IMG/VR virus record: IMGVR_UViG_3300025892_000068
Location: 1 to 33,775 of that record
DNA length: 33,775 nt
From: a virus
Strand: one strand, 5' to 3'
Shown: piece by piece, positions 19,701-27,401 of the stretch
Position numbering within the stretch: position 1 is the first letter of the stretch
Layout: the number at the start of each line of letters is the position of its first letter
Program-made: the position numbers and the translations under genes
Notes under the pieces: generated by a model
The model's input: only the letters and a program-made list of their open reading frames with translations
What the model was told of the DNA's origin: nothing
The model's database searches: none

Positions 19701-22700
19701 GAACAATCCAGTTCTTAAGATGATTTCAGACCTTAAAGATAAAGGAGTTAAAAGTCTTGATTGGTCTGTTCATGATGCAATTAGCAATATGTTTACTAAT
19801 AAAACTATTGAACATGGAAAACAAGTTCAATCTGATACTCTTTTAATGGGCTTGTCTTATTTTGCCGCTACTGCAAATAAAGATTCTTACGATCAAAGTA
19901 TTGGTATAAGTGGTGACAGAAGTAAAACAACTACTGTTCAAGCTCCAAGATTTAAAAATGTACAAGCTATAGCTAATCAATTAAATAAAGATGCTTCTAC
20001 TCAGCAAAAAATGTTTAATGATAAAATAAAAGGCATTGAAATAGGTTCAAAAGATTACAACACTATTGTAGATAATTTCAATAGTATGTATATGAATAAA
20101 ATTAACGAAGAAGGTAAGGTTGTTTCTCCGTTAATTGTAAGAGCAGATAATGTTGTTGATAATAATCCAAGTTATCCTAAAAAGTTTAGAGTTGCTAATG
20201 AAAAGAATATAGCTATTCTTAATAAAACTATTAGAAATAATAAACTTACTGAAGCTATTGGTAAAGATTTAGTTGGATTTGGAAAACCTTACAATTCTTT
20301 AAAAGAATTAGTAAATAGTTATTATTACACTGAAGCTATTAATAGAAGTGCGTTGATGGATATATTTGCTGGTCCGATGTTAGACCGTAAGAATGTAGCT
20401 GATGCAGTTAAACGTGGTTCGGGGCCAAACTCTGGTGGTACTTTAATTGAACATGAAAAGCCTGTTACGTTTGTTGTTTATGATGTTCCAAGTGAAGTTG
20501 AAGAAGGAGAGTTTACTTCTGACTCAATGAGTATTGATGGTTCTTATTTACATGACTATACTATTGAAGAATCAGGGGAGTTAGGAAATGTAGGTGTAAA
20601 TAAAAAAGATTTCATTTATCAAGTTGACCCTACTACTAATAAAGTTCTTATGGTTAAGATGAGTTCTATTGGACTTCAAAAAGAAGGTCAAGGAACTAAT
20701 TTTGATAAGATGGGGAAAGAGTATAAAAGAATGGGAGAGGCTTTCTTAAAAGCTGAACAATATTTTGCTGAAAAATATGGAGATGAAAAGCCTCATATTA
20801 AATTCGTTGATAGTAAAACAATGAAAGGTAATGACGGTAACTTTAAGAAAGTTAAGCTTACTGACTTACTTAACGATATAGAAAACGATAAATTTAGTTC
20901 TCTTGAATCTGCTTCTTTTGAGAAAGAAATTACCAATCATAGAGTTGCATTTAATCTTAATAAAGATTTATCTAAGATTCCATTAAGTGAACAAGTATCT
21001 ACGTTATCTACTCAGTTAAGAAATATCGCTTCTACCGGCGCTACTAAAACCGAGATTGATGCTTTTGAAGATTCGATAGTTGAGTTACTTCAAGAATCAT
21101 TGGGTGCAACTAATGGAGATTATAATAACGCTAAGTCTAAAAAACAATTAGAGAATAACTCTGTATTTTTAGATGAACTGTTAAAAGGAGCTGATGAACA
21201 AAAGTCTAATTCTATATCTCGATTGTTATATCAAATTAAAGACCACAATAAAAACAATCCAAATAATCAGATTACTGTTTACGATGATCCAAATTTAGTT
21301 AATCTTGTTCAGCAATTTATTGCTACTAAACTTACTAAAGATGGTATTCGTACAGAAGTAGCAGGTGCATATAACCATATGATACCTAATTACGGTAATG
21401 ATTTAAAGTGGTATGACTATGGTAAAACAGGAACAGAAAGTCATCCAGAAGTTGCTTTACCTACTTCTATGTTTGTTCAACAAAAAGAAGGAGAAACTTA
21501 TGAAGAATATGAAGCAAGAGCAGATAAGTATTTAGCTGATGCTAAAGAAAAAGGTGGGTTAAGAGTTGTTGTTGTTCGTGTTCCTGCTTCAAAAGGTATG
21601 TCAACATTTGTAGCTACTGTTAAATATTTTACAGACCCAAAAGCAAATACTGTTATTGTTCCTGATGGATTTATAAAAGCTTCTGATGCTGATCATGATG
21701 GAGACAAAACTTTTGTCTATAGAGAAGATTTAGATAATAATGGAGTTGTTAATGAAAATTCGTTTAAGAATAAAGTATTTAATAACTTACATAAAAGAAT
21801 ATCTTCTGAAGCTCTTATTAAAGAAACAAAAGATAGTTTAAAGTTAGATGATATTAAAGCAATTCTTAATGAGTTTGGTTTAGACCAAACAAAAGGGTAT
21901 AAATTATCTGATGCTGTTGAGGTCGCTAATGTTACTGAACAAATGGCGTTTGGTAATGACGCTGTTGGTATATTAGCTATTGCTTCTAAAATGCTTGCTG
22001 TAATGAGTCAATCTAAAGAAGAACTTAAAGACGGTAAAGAAATTAGTTTTGGATATGAAATGACTAAAAATCCAGAAACAGGAAAGGTTGAAAGAAGAAT
22101 GTTATTTGGAGATGAAGCTACAACATATAAAGAGTTTTCTGATGCACAAGGTTCTGATATGGCAAGGTTACTACAAGCTGCTTTAGATATGGGTAATGAC
22201 CCTATTTTAATGTCAACTGGTATTAATCAAGAAAGTATTGGCGTAGCTACTACTTTGTCTTTATTGGGTGTAGATACCAAAGAAATAATTGGATTCCTTA
22301 CTGACCCTGATATACAGAAATTTAATCAAGCAATCTTTGAAGCTAACACAGGTTTTAGTCAAGGTGATGCTAAGACAAGTAATGAAATAAGAACTGAAGA
22401 AATCTTAAAGATATCTCCTGAAGTAGGAAGGTTTAAGAAAACAAGTGGAAAGGGTGGATTAACAGATTACATTAAAGGTCCTGCTAAAGGTATAATTAAG
22501 ATAGATGAAAAGTCTCCACAAAAAGAAGGTGTGTATCGTACTACAAAAGGTGACACTTATTATTCTGTTACTGCTACTGATGTTGAGGGAGATTATCAAG
22601 TTGAAATTGTTCATCAATTACAAGAAGGTGCTATATCTAAAATAGATAATTACATTGATATTCAAAAAGTAAGTAATAGTATACAAGAGCTTATACCAAT

Positions 22701-23958
22701 ATTACAGTTAGATAGTAAACTTCCTAATACAGGAACTAAAATTACTAATTTAAAAGAAACTTATAATACAATTACTGAAGAAGAATTTCCTATAACTACT
22801 GATAATTTATTGGCAAGACCATTAAACAAACATCAAAAGTCAGTATCAGATATGCAAAGAACTGTTACTAAACAAAAATTCATTACTGAAAATGAAGCGT
22901 TTTATAACATAGCTAATCAGTTTAAAAAGATTGCTAAAGCAAAGAAAGCTGTTGATAATTCTTTTATGCAACAACATGCTCAAAATCAATTAAGACTTAC
23001 GCATAGTGACCCAAAATCATTTATATACGACTTCTCTAAAGAAGTTAATAATATACTTTATACTTCTATAGTTGGAGAAGTTCAATTATCTGATGCGGCT
23101 TGGAGTGATATTGATACTCGTAAAATGGTTTTAGATTTTATAGAAGAAAAAGATTCTAACCCAAGAGTGTATGAAGAAAAATTATTAAAACTTTCATCAA
23201 AAAGTCAAGAAACTATTAAAGACTTAATGAACAAGTATAATAATTCTTTAAATAGTTTTGATAAAAATTATGAATTAGGAAAGAATCCATTTATGAGTGC
23301 TATTCAAATGTCTTGGACTGAAGTAGAGTCTGAAGATCAATATGGTGAATCTATAAAAACTAAAGAAAATTTCTTAATTAAGTCTAAAGGTAATATTAAC
23401 AAATTAAGCCCATCTGTTCTTCAGGAAATTAAAGATGGCTTCTTAAAACTACCTCAAGAAATGCAAGATAAGTTTATTGATTATCAATTACTACGTCATG
23501 GAGTAAATGAAAAAATGGGTAGCTTAATGGGAATACTTCCAGATAGCCTTAGTTTAAAAACTAACACTCTTGCAAATATATCTGAGATAGATGGAATGAA
23601 TAGAGAAGATTATTTTAAAAATCAAAGACCTCTTATTCAAAGAAATGTAGCTTTGTCAATGTTTAATAAACTTGCTGAACCACAATATGCTAATAAAATA
23701 GCGGGTAGAACTGACAATGTTTTGTCTTGGAACGGTAAGGATGTTTACATTAAAAAAGGAAATGACATATACGAAAGAACAAATGAAAAAGTTCAAGTAG
23801 AAAACAATGAACCAAACATTTATAAAAAAATAACTAACAGTCAGTTTATTGCTGGGAAAGATTTTACTAAATTTGGAGATCAAGCTTCTTTAGAGATTAG
23901 TGAAGTTACAGACAAAGAGATTGAAGAAGAAATAAAAAAGTGTAAAATTAAAACTTAA
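13702..23958 (+). CDS. Giant virion cargo protein: zincin-type site plus virion RNA polymerase
   Basis: I choose ATG 13702, overlapping the upstream stop, over TTG 13687; this gives 3,418 residues. Residues 234-263 and 446-468 are Gly-zipper hydrophobic segments (GLGQGFGFVGGIMLGG; AAWGGLIGAIVGG). Residues 914-928 are a DKT/DKV repeat linker. HEYAH at 1453-1457 with Glu1500/1501 downstream is a zincin metallopeptidase pattern. The RNA polymerase core shows RVP (2626-2628) followed by ADHDGD (2663-2668). This mirrors the cellular beta' RAP...NADFDGD catalytic loop, and the RxP-to-motif spacing is also close. An earlier candidate DPBB-1 region includes SIDGSY (2278-2282) and DSKTMKG (Lys2372, Lys2375). 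This fits the YonO/phi14:2 gp66-like single-chain RNAPs of crAss-like phages, carried in the virion for early transcription. Domain boundaries are approximate. Confidence 0.82.
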   Translation: MSKELNSGEGERMIDKMSEIDLSDWVKSGKPLSEYKADIADREKSNPGGLTDEGMEYLRENQDGGRLEDGRFITQDGKGAFDTEEEAQAYDAEVRQENVEKIRATAEAGGRDLGQDIQQLREVASQLNPAEATGFEDTYIPNLAENNQSWLSDFGESLYEGLILDTLKGVTNLIPTVTQAFSENVSHSVEKGHDWKDDWTTGWIENTTAWFDGISPTYSDAYYKGDGYRKLATGLGQGFGFVGGIMLGGSAIAQGLGKGLGMVNKVAKLNKYGEIVGQVGKPTKWANRIGSFTAGTTMMYPMVYEEAIQKGVNPVHAARLALGIAGVVSTTEGMALEWIGKSMSKPLIKKATKEVLNKELVKLGKTTSLKEVYALEKNFTKGFVEKLKAMGPKVFQGSAIEFGQEFSQTYIEEGMKQMYDGTIGKGKKEGEGNFGADIGTFETFKEAAWGGLIGAIVGGTLPAAGNIRGKVEQESLFGYVNQNVRRKKPNNNFQLEKSIRELEASGRLTPDQANKASDEIKNMVRFSTETKGLNINSGIANYQLFQLSENNKIIKDKFDKTFRESETLPAAVAATYVMNKKMGNEIATAINEDMSTIIEDKQAWTKNKVKFEKRIGLYNKLALKVIRNEITEEDFTKELEGIKTGKTAKPSKQAAKKNGAKVTEYKTKNGDVVTESAMENAESIITGYKAAGEISSEAEIEFQSKIKEEYGIDEKGLKFLFQNEGATVKEMKANLEELEVMAQKTSGKTEVINKELKAKVADIEQRRKADLDSIEFKETFLGDTYVADGYESDGTLEGAKKAINDKYDAELSELEKSDKSKDDTKPSFGVDFKNVERESETNDTEFKKRFDAEQDKKTQKYITQVKEQENLTDKDLNAIMDEADAEGVMSPDLMMAISERRDSLNKTDDSVLTDKTDKTDKVDKVDKGPKDINKITRKEREVRLREKYPDGYKVGNSFFVGRNEDGSLDAYSLATGKKLEGKLAERAKNQHALIPGMIKAKMGEFLDSDKAIPLFELMDKWYDVQIKENANQETVQDQIADKLFGVKFKSNKELEADYLDLPKSWISKDGVSIDTFVTDTLMAEILELENADTQELIEEVKDFISEYKHSREYLKERRSEFDNDRADIADQFEELSGIRLSNEVTKDNDTVANAIMDELVSKHFYKQPVGEVDQSGYQDYELVPIVEGFDVESEQNEDYYEQQEKDSTETGEQGGTTVPSEVSEETDTDVEEQTEEVDENRVYPGDVIEYDGSFYKVEAPENIDKLSGEQILALEEDGYTGGSMAVEAYLNMDKFDLMPWNVSKNKVDDSDLHPTGPLFGAPLEVLQNEGFKKVKKGEFSKAFDSIQDAEIVEETQEQIDDAVNDALNFLDETNDDVKDQRLAPNSPIVKDTIRQNPKLQAKIVKHFQKIFPNIPVSQVEKIASEYGGEVLGRVVEQGIQIDSSRAFQNTIIHEYAHVYIKILGKNNPIIKKGLELMEGSQYFKDAQKKYPDLSKADQLEEALAEAIADNSYDKLKVKLDGNLADKFVAVMKKFWAAVKRNFTKSKGKDIVSIIADGMTFGNQPFTYDSKILKGLNKDQRASKKAVATTSMLQAIVSRLRVGKIQDSTKLFDPTNSVQLSQVVYDVLKNRYIAENKIDWKDSDTKIFENVSVNLIEEKTIADRKINRTAMMEMMQEKMPELYTVTQRTIESFSKNPLPTIDEVNSDSAVKANKKISESLRSIVTSIVDYEGRSIEADNIYRYVADVAQNTYGKKQFRKKIKDNADAGVSIEAIRFYEMMQEMPKGIKDSIESELSSLIQTKYKGITITRNKDTGKLELRIKLVNKDESLASQLNEAYQRVESLSNDFGLREIIETPSYFPKLKDRNSDIFKQAKKTIEDIFDMSISNEDFNTFVDLITEKNPIGLGGFITNVWDVFNGSIQKESKTAKKGKAVTGKHINTYLSKLFNAASDKTALTNTFPNMSGNSVSSTNFGYFISEQISMIFNKPGHLELMKKNPLYKNNPVLKMISDLKDKGVKSLDWSVHDAISNMFTNKTIEHGKQVQSDTLLMGLSYFAATANKDSYDQSIGISGDRSKTTTVQAPRFKNVQAIANQLNKDASTQQKMFNDKIKGIEIGSKDYNTIVDNFNSMYMNKINEEGKVVSPLIVRADNVVDNNPSYPKKFRVANEKNIAILNKTIRNNKLTEAIGKDLVGFGKPYNSLKELVNSYYYTEAINRSALMDIFAGPMLDRKNVADAVKRGSGPNSGGTLIEHEKPVTFVVYDVPSEVEEGEFTSDSMSIDGSYLHDYTIEESGELGNVGVNKKDFIYQVDPTTNKVLMVKMSSIGLQKEGQGTNFDKMGKEYKRMGEAFLKAEQYFAEKYGDEKPHIKFVDSKTMKGNDGNFKKVKLTDLLNDIENDKFSSLESASFEKEITNHRVAFNLNKDLSKIPLSEQVSTLSTQLRNIASTGATKTEIDAFEDSIVELLQESLGATNGDYNNAKSKKQLENNSVFLDELLKGADEQKSNSISRLLYQIKDHNKNNPNNQITVYDDPNLVNLVQQFIATKLTKDGIRTEVAGAYNHMIPNYGNDLKWYDYGKTGTESHPEVALPTSMFVQQKEGETYEEYEARADKYLADAKEKGGLRVVVVRVPASKGMSTFVATVKYFTDPKANTVIVPDGFIKASDADHDGDKTFVYREDLDNNGVVNENSFKNKVFNNLHKRISSEALIKETKDSLKLDDIKAILNEFGLDQTKGYKLSDAVEVANVTEQMAFGNDAVGILAIASKMLAVMSQSKEELKDGKEISFGYEMTKNPETGKVERRMLFGDEATTYKEFSDAQGSDMARLLQAALDMGNDPILMSTGINQESIGVATTLSLLGVDTKEIIGFLTDPDIQKFNQAIFEANTGFSQGDAKTSNEIRTEEILKISPEVGRFKKTSGKGGLTDYIKGPAKGIIKIDEKSPQKEGVYRTTKGDTYYSVTATDVEGDYQVEIVHQLQEGAISKIDNYIDIQKVSNSIQELIPILQLDSKLPNTGTKITNLKETYNTITEEEFPITTDNLLARPLNKHQKSVSDMQRTVTKQKFITENEAFYNIANQFKKIAKAKKAVDNSFMQQHAQNQLRLTHSDPKSFIYDFSKEVNNILYTSIVGEVQLSDAAWSDIDTRKMVLDFIEEKDSNPRVYEEKLLKLSSKSQETIKDLMNKYNNSLNSFDKNYELGKNPFMSAIQMSWTEVESEDQYGESIKTKENFLIKSKGNINKLSPSVLQEIKDGFLKLPQEMQDKFIDYQLLRHGVNEKMGSLMGILPDSLSLKTNTLANISEIDGMNREDYFKNQRPLIQRNVALSMFNKLAEPQYANKIAGRTDNVLSWNGKDVYIKKGNDIYERTNEKVQVENNEPNIYKKITNSQFIAGKDFTKFGDQASLEISEVTDKEIEEEIKKCKIKT
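16441..16485 (+). repeat. Five 9-bp tandem units encoding DK(T/V/G) linker
   Basis: Five near-identical units of the form GA(T/C)AAA(A/G)(C/G)T encode DKT-DKT-DKV-DKV-DKG inside the giant protein at residues 914-928. The repeat sits in a charged, low-complexity region between the N-terminal helical part and the zincin part, so it is probably a flexible spacer. Unit number may vary between relatives through slippage, always in frame. Confidence 0.75.
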
Positions 23959-23965
23959 GTAAAGT

Positions 23966-26900
23966 ATGGCAACGTGTCCAAATAAAGCTCATCCAGATTG
24001 GAAAACACTTGAAACTCGTCATGGGGAAAAAGGTGCTTGGAAAATGTATATAGAAAATGGCTATAACATTCCTGTTCCTGAGTTACCTTCAAGTAAGGTA
24101 AAGTTTGATGCGGATGGTGTTAGATATAATTCTCGTGATACAATGCAAGCTTTAGATAGCAATCCTAAAATGGCTAAAGAAATTATTGATAGCCTTGCTG
24201 AATTATATCCTAATGTTAAAATATATGAAAATGGATTATTTGATAAAGATGGAAATTGGTTAGATATCCCTCCTGGTGAAAAAGGAATGCACTATAGAAA
24301 TGCTTTTGAAGGTGCTGTTGCTTGGTCTAATGACGCACGTATGGAAACTCCTCCACATGAATATGCTCATGAGTACGTTGATATGTTTAGAGAAATGCCT
24401 ATTGTTAAAAAAGGTATTGAGAAATACGGAGAAGAACAGTTGGTAAAAAGAATGGGAGCTTATTACGCAGGAAGAAAAATGAGTAGTTCTTTTAGTAATT
24501 TTGTTCAAGACTTTTGGGAAAGTATTAGGTCCTTCTTTGGTAATCCTGATGTTGCTGATATATTATCACAAAATTTTTACAAAGGTAAAATGCTATCAGG
24601 AAAACCTCATCAAGGAACTGCTATTGTAAGGTATCATGAAGGAGATGGTGTTTTAAAAGAATCAAATGGTGGTGTTAATTCTGAAGGTCAATATAGTGAA
24701 GCTGATGTTACAGTTGCTGAGAACATTGATGAAGAATCAGCAAATAAAGCATTTAAAAGAGTTGCTATCGATAATGATGCGTTGGTATATGATGAGTCTG
24801 ATATTGCTAAATCAGGTGAAGCAAATAACTTTAATGTAAATAAACTACGTACAGTTATAAATGAAAGAATACAAAAACTAAGAGGTAGAGATAGAACAAG
24901 AGATGGCAGAGAAATGAACTCTCCTAATACTGATAGCAGAATACTTGAAGATGTTCAGGAACTAATAAAAGATGATGAGCTAATAGATAAAGTAGCTAAT
25001 TACATATTAGGAAAAAGAGAAATGACTGAGGAGAAATTATCTTTAGATAAGACAAAAGTTATTATGCCTGCTAAAGAAATACCTTTAAGTGCTCAAGAAC
25101 AATTAGTTTATAACACTATAATAAGTATAGAACAAAGGCTTGATTATCTTAGTAAAACTGAAAATTCTTTTTATGATAGTAATGGCAATCTTGTTAATGC
25201 AAAGCCAGTTATTGAGAACATCTCTAATGAGATTAGCGAAGCCGCTAAAAGAAGAGTAGCCATGTATGATAAGATACCAAACAAAGCTTTAAAAAAGTTC
25301 TTTAAAGGCTTTGAAAAGCTTCTTGCTCAATGGCAATTAAATGCAAGACTTATAACTAAGTATTTATCAGGAAGTGAAAATAGTGAGTTATCTGATATGG
25401 TTTATAAAGCGTTAGACCAAGCTGATGGAAAAAAGTTAGGTATAATGCAAAGATTTACTGATATATTTACTGGAGTAGATTCTATTCCTGGTTATAAGAA
25501 ATGGGGTGTATATAATAATCAAGGTGCTGAAATAGATGCATTAGATACTGTTGACGTTAATACAGATCAAGGTACTCTTAAACTAACTAAAGCTGAATTA
25601 CTTTCTTTATATTTAAATTTAAGACAAGGAGATTCAAGAACAGCTATAGCAAATAAAGGATTTATACTAGACCAAGACATTAAAGGAAGAGATATTGAAT
25701 TTGGAAATACATTTAAGATAACTCCTTCAGAAGAAGTAAAAATAAATAGTATTGTAGAAAAAGATTCTCAAATGATGGAAGTTGTTTCTAAAATTGATGA
25801 ATCTCTTGACTATATGTATAGTGCTACAAATCCAACATTTAGACAAGAGCAAGGATATGATTTACCTAAATTAAAGAATTACTTTCCTGTTTATACTGGA
25901 GAAAAAAGTATTACTTTAAGAAGAAGTAAAAATAGTTTAGATGAGTGGAGAGCGGGTAATGCTCGTCTTGGTCAAGATAAGCCATTGCGTATAGGGGATG
26001 CTGTTGGTGTTATGAGTAATGTTAAGAATAGTGGTGCTACATATGCTGCGTATGCATTACCAATAGCAAACATTAGAAAGCTTCAAGCTTCGCTTGCAAA
26101 AAAATATATGAATAAACAAGAAGAAGTTTATTTTAAAAGTATTGATGGAATTATAGAAAATATTGAATCTCCGGGAGAACTATTTAATAGTTGGGCTGAA
26201 AGTAATTTTTCTCAAAAAGTAAATATGATTACAAGTAACTTTGCCGTATCTGTTCTCGGAATGAATTTAGCAGTAATGATGAAACAACCTGTATCATATA
26301 TTACCGCTATGGAAGAGATAGATAAAAAATACCTTAAAGAGGCTGGGTGGGGTATTGGCGGGTTTGTTGGTATAAGTCCTCAAAAAATATTTAAATCATT
26401 AGCTTATACTGGTGTTGAGGGTGGAGATACATTAATTCCTGTAGAGTGGAGATTAGACAAAAAAGATAATCCTATCTATGATGAGATGATGCAAGATCCT
26501 AAGATGAGGGCAAGGCTTGAAGGTATGGTTTCTAAGGAAACGGGTGAAGCTTTAATGAATGCTGAAATAGGTCAAGACAAAATACCAATGCCTTGGAAAA
26601 ATAAACAAGGAGAAAAGGTATATATTAGCAAGGCTCGTTTAATGGAGGGTATTAAAATATTTGATTCTGTAACAATTATGTCCATTTGGAAAGCTGTTAA
26701 ACTTGAAACTGCTGAACAACTACCTCAACTTGTAGAAGGCACTGCTGAATATAAGCAACATGTTGCAATAAGAGTTAATAATATTGTAAATAAAACTCAA
26801 CCTACTTATGACGCGGCTAATAGGGCTGCTCTTTCTTTATCTAAGAATCCAGTAGCAAGAGTTTTTACTATGTTTAGTTCTGCAAGAAGTAAGGTTGCTA

Positions 26901-27364
26901 TGTTATTAATTGATGGTGCTGTTAGTTACATAAATAATCCTTCTCCTGAAAATAAGAAAAAACTTTTTAAACGCTTAATGAATGTAGGTGTAACAACTGC
27001 TTTAACTTTAACTTTAATAGATATGTTAAAGGGTGGTGTTTTATATGGTTTTGATGATGACGATGATATAGCAAAAGCTGTATCAATGAATATGATAACT
27101 ACTAATTTGGGATATTTATATGGTATAGCAAACTTAAGTAGCTTAGTTATGTCTCAATTAGATGATAAGCCTTGGCATAAAAATATGCAACATCCTTTTG
27201 AAGTATTAGTTCAAGAATCATCTCAAGCTATTTCTCATGTTTTTAAAGGTAATTTTGATAAAGCTTTCCTTAAATCTTTAGATGTTGCAATGAAAGCGAG
27301 TGGATTACCAATATCAGTAAAAACATATACTAAGGCGGTATATAATGAGGTCGCAGAAGAATAA
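23966..27364 (+). CDS. Cargo protein with second zincin-type site and hydrophobic C-terminus
   Basis: The product is 1,132 residues. The N-terminus (CPNKAHPDWKTLETRHGEKG, then a YIENGYNIP segment) is a start often seen in large phage virion proteins. HEYAH at residues 131-135 with Glu156/157 after it is a zincin metal-site pattern. The following stretch (MPIVKKGIEKYG, FWESIRSFFGNPDVADIL) parallels the zincin region of the giant polymerase protein. The C-terminal third has SNFAVSVLGMNLAVMMKQP, then NKTQPTYDAANRA and FTMFSSARSKVAMLL, and a membrane-like VGVTTALTLTLIDMLKGG segment. This C-terminal pattern recurs in ejected phage proteins. It begins seven bases after the polymerase gene ends and precedes a promoter. 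A metallopeptidase that is ejected and membrane-associated is inferred; activity is untested. Confidence 0.72.
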   Translation: MATCPNKAHPDWKTLETRHGEKGAWKMYIENGYNIPVPELPSSKVKFDADGVRYNSRDTMQALDSNPKMAKEIIDSLAELYPNVKIYENGLFDKDGNWLDIPPGEKGMHYRNAFEGAVAWSNDARMETPPHEYAHEYVDMFREMPIVKKGIEKYGEEQLVKRMGAYYAGRKMSSSFSNFVQDFWESIRSFFGNPDVADILSQNFYKGKMLSGKPHQGTAIVRYHEGDGVLKESNGGVNSEGQYSEADVTVAENIDEESANKAFKRVAIDNDALVYDESDIAKSGEANNFNVNKLRTVINERIQKLRGRDRTRDGREMNSPNTDSRILEDVQELIKDDELIDKVANYILGKREMTEEKLSLDKTKVIMPAKEIPLSAQEQLVYNTIISIEQRLDYLSKTENSFYDSNGNLVNAKPVIENISNEISEAAKRRVAMYDKIPNKALKKFFKGFEKLLAQWQLNARLITKYLSGSENSELSDMVYKALDQADGKKLGIMQRFTDIFTGVDSIPGYKKWGVYNNQGAEIDALDTVDVNTDQGTLKLTKAELLSLYLNLRQGDSRTAIANKGFILDQDIKGRDIEFGNTFKITPSEEVKINSIVEKDSQMMEVVSKIDESLDYMYSATNPTFRQEQGYDLPKLKNYFPVYTGEKSITLRRSKNSLDEWRAGNARLGQDKPLRIGDAVGVMSNVKNSGATYAAYALPIANIRKLQASLAKKYMNKQEEVYFKSIDGIIENIESPGELFNSWAESNFSQKVNMITSNFAVSVLGMNLAVMMKQPVSYITAMEEIDKKYLKEAGWGIGGFVGISPQKIFKSLAYTGVEGGDTLIPVEWRLDKKDNPIYDEMMQDPKMRARLEGMVSKETGEALMNAEIGQDKIPMPWKNKQGEKVYISKARLMEGIKIFDSVTIMSIWKAVKLETAEQLPQLVEGTAEYKQHVAIRVNNIVNKTQPTYDAANRAALSLSKNPVARVFTMFSSARSKVAMLLIDGAVSYINNPSPENKKKLFKRLMNVGVTTALTLTLIDMLKGGVLYGFDDDDDIAKAVSMNMITTNLGYLYGIANLSSLVMSQLDDKPWHKNMQHPFEVLVQESSQAISHVFKGNFDKAFLKSLDVAMKASGLPISVKTYTKAVYNEVAEE

Positions 27365-27365
27365 C

Positions 27366-27396
27366 TTTGAATTATAAATAAATAAGATTAACTTTG
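27366..27396 (+). promoter_or_regulatory. Bacteroidota-type promoter, near-leaderless
   Basis: TTTG (27366-27369), a 19-base spacer and TAACTTTG (27389-27396) match the Bacteroidota -33/-7 consensus (TTTG, N19-21, TAnnTTTG) exactly. Transcription would start close to 27400, so the mRNA would have almost no leader before ATG 27402. The TTTG is itself inside a first copy of TAACTTTGAA (27362-27371), which could act as an upstream -7 box with a ~27-base leader. It separates the cargo genes from the tail/fibre genes. Confidence 0.65.
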
Positions 27397-27401
27397 AAAA
27401 T

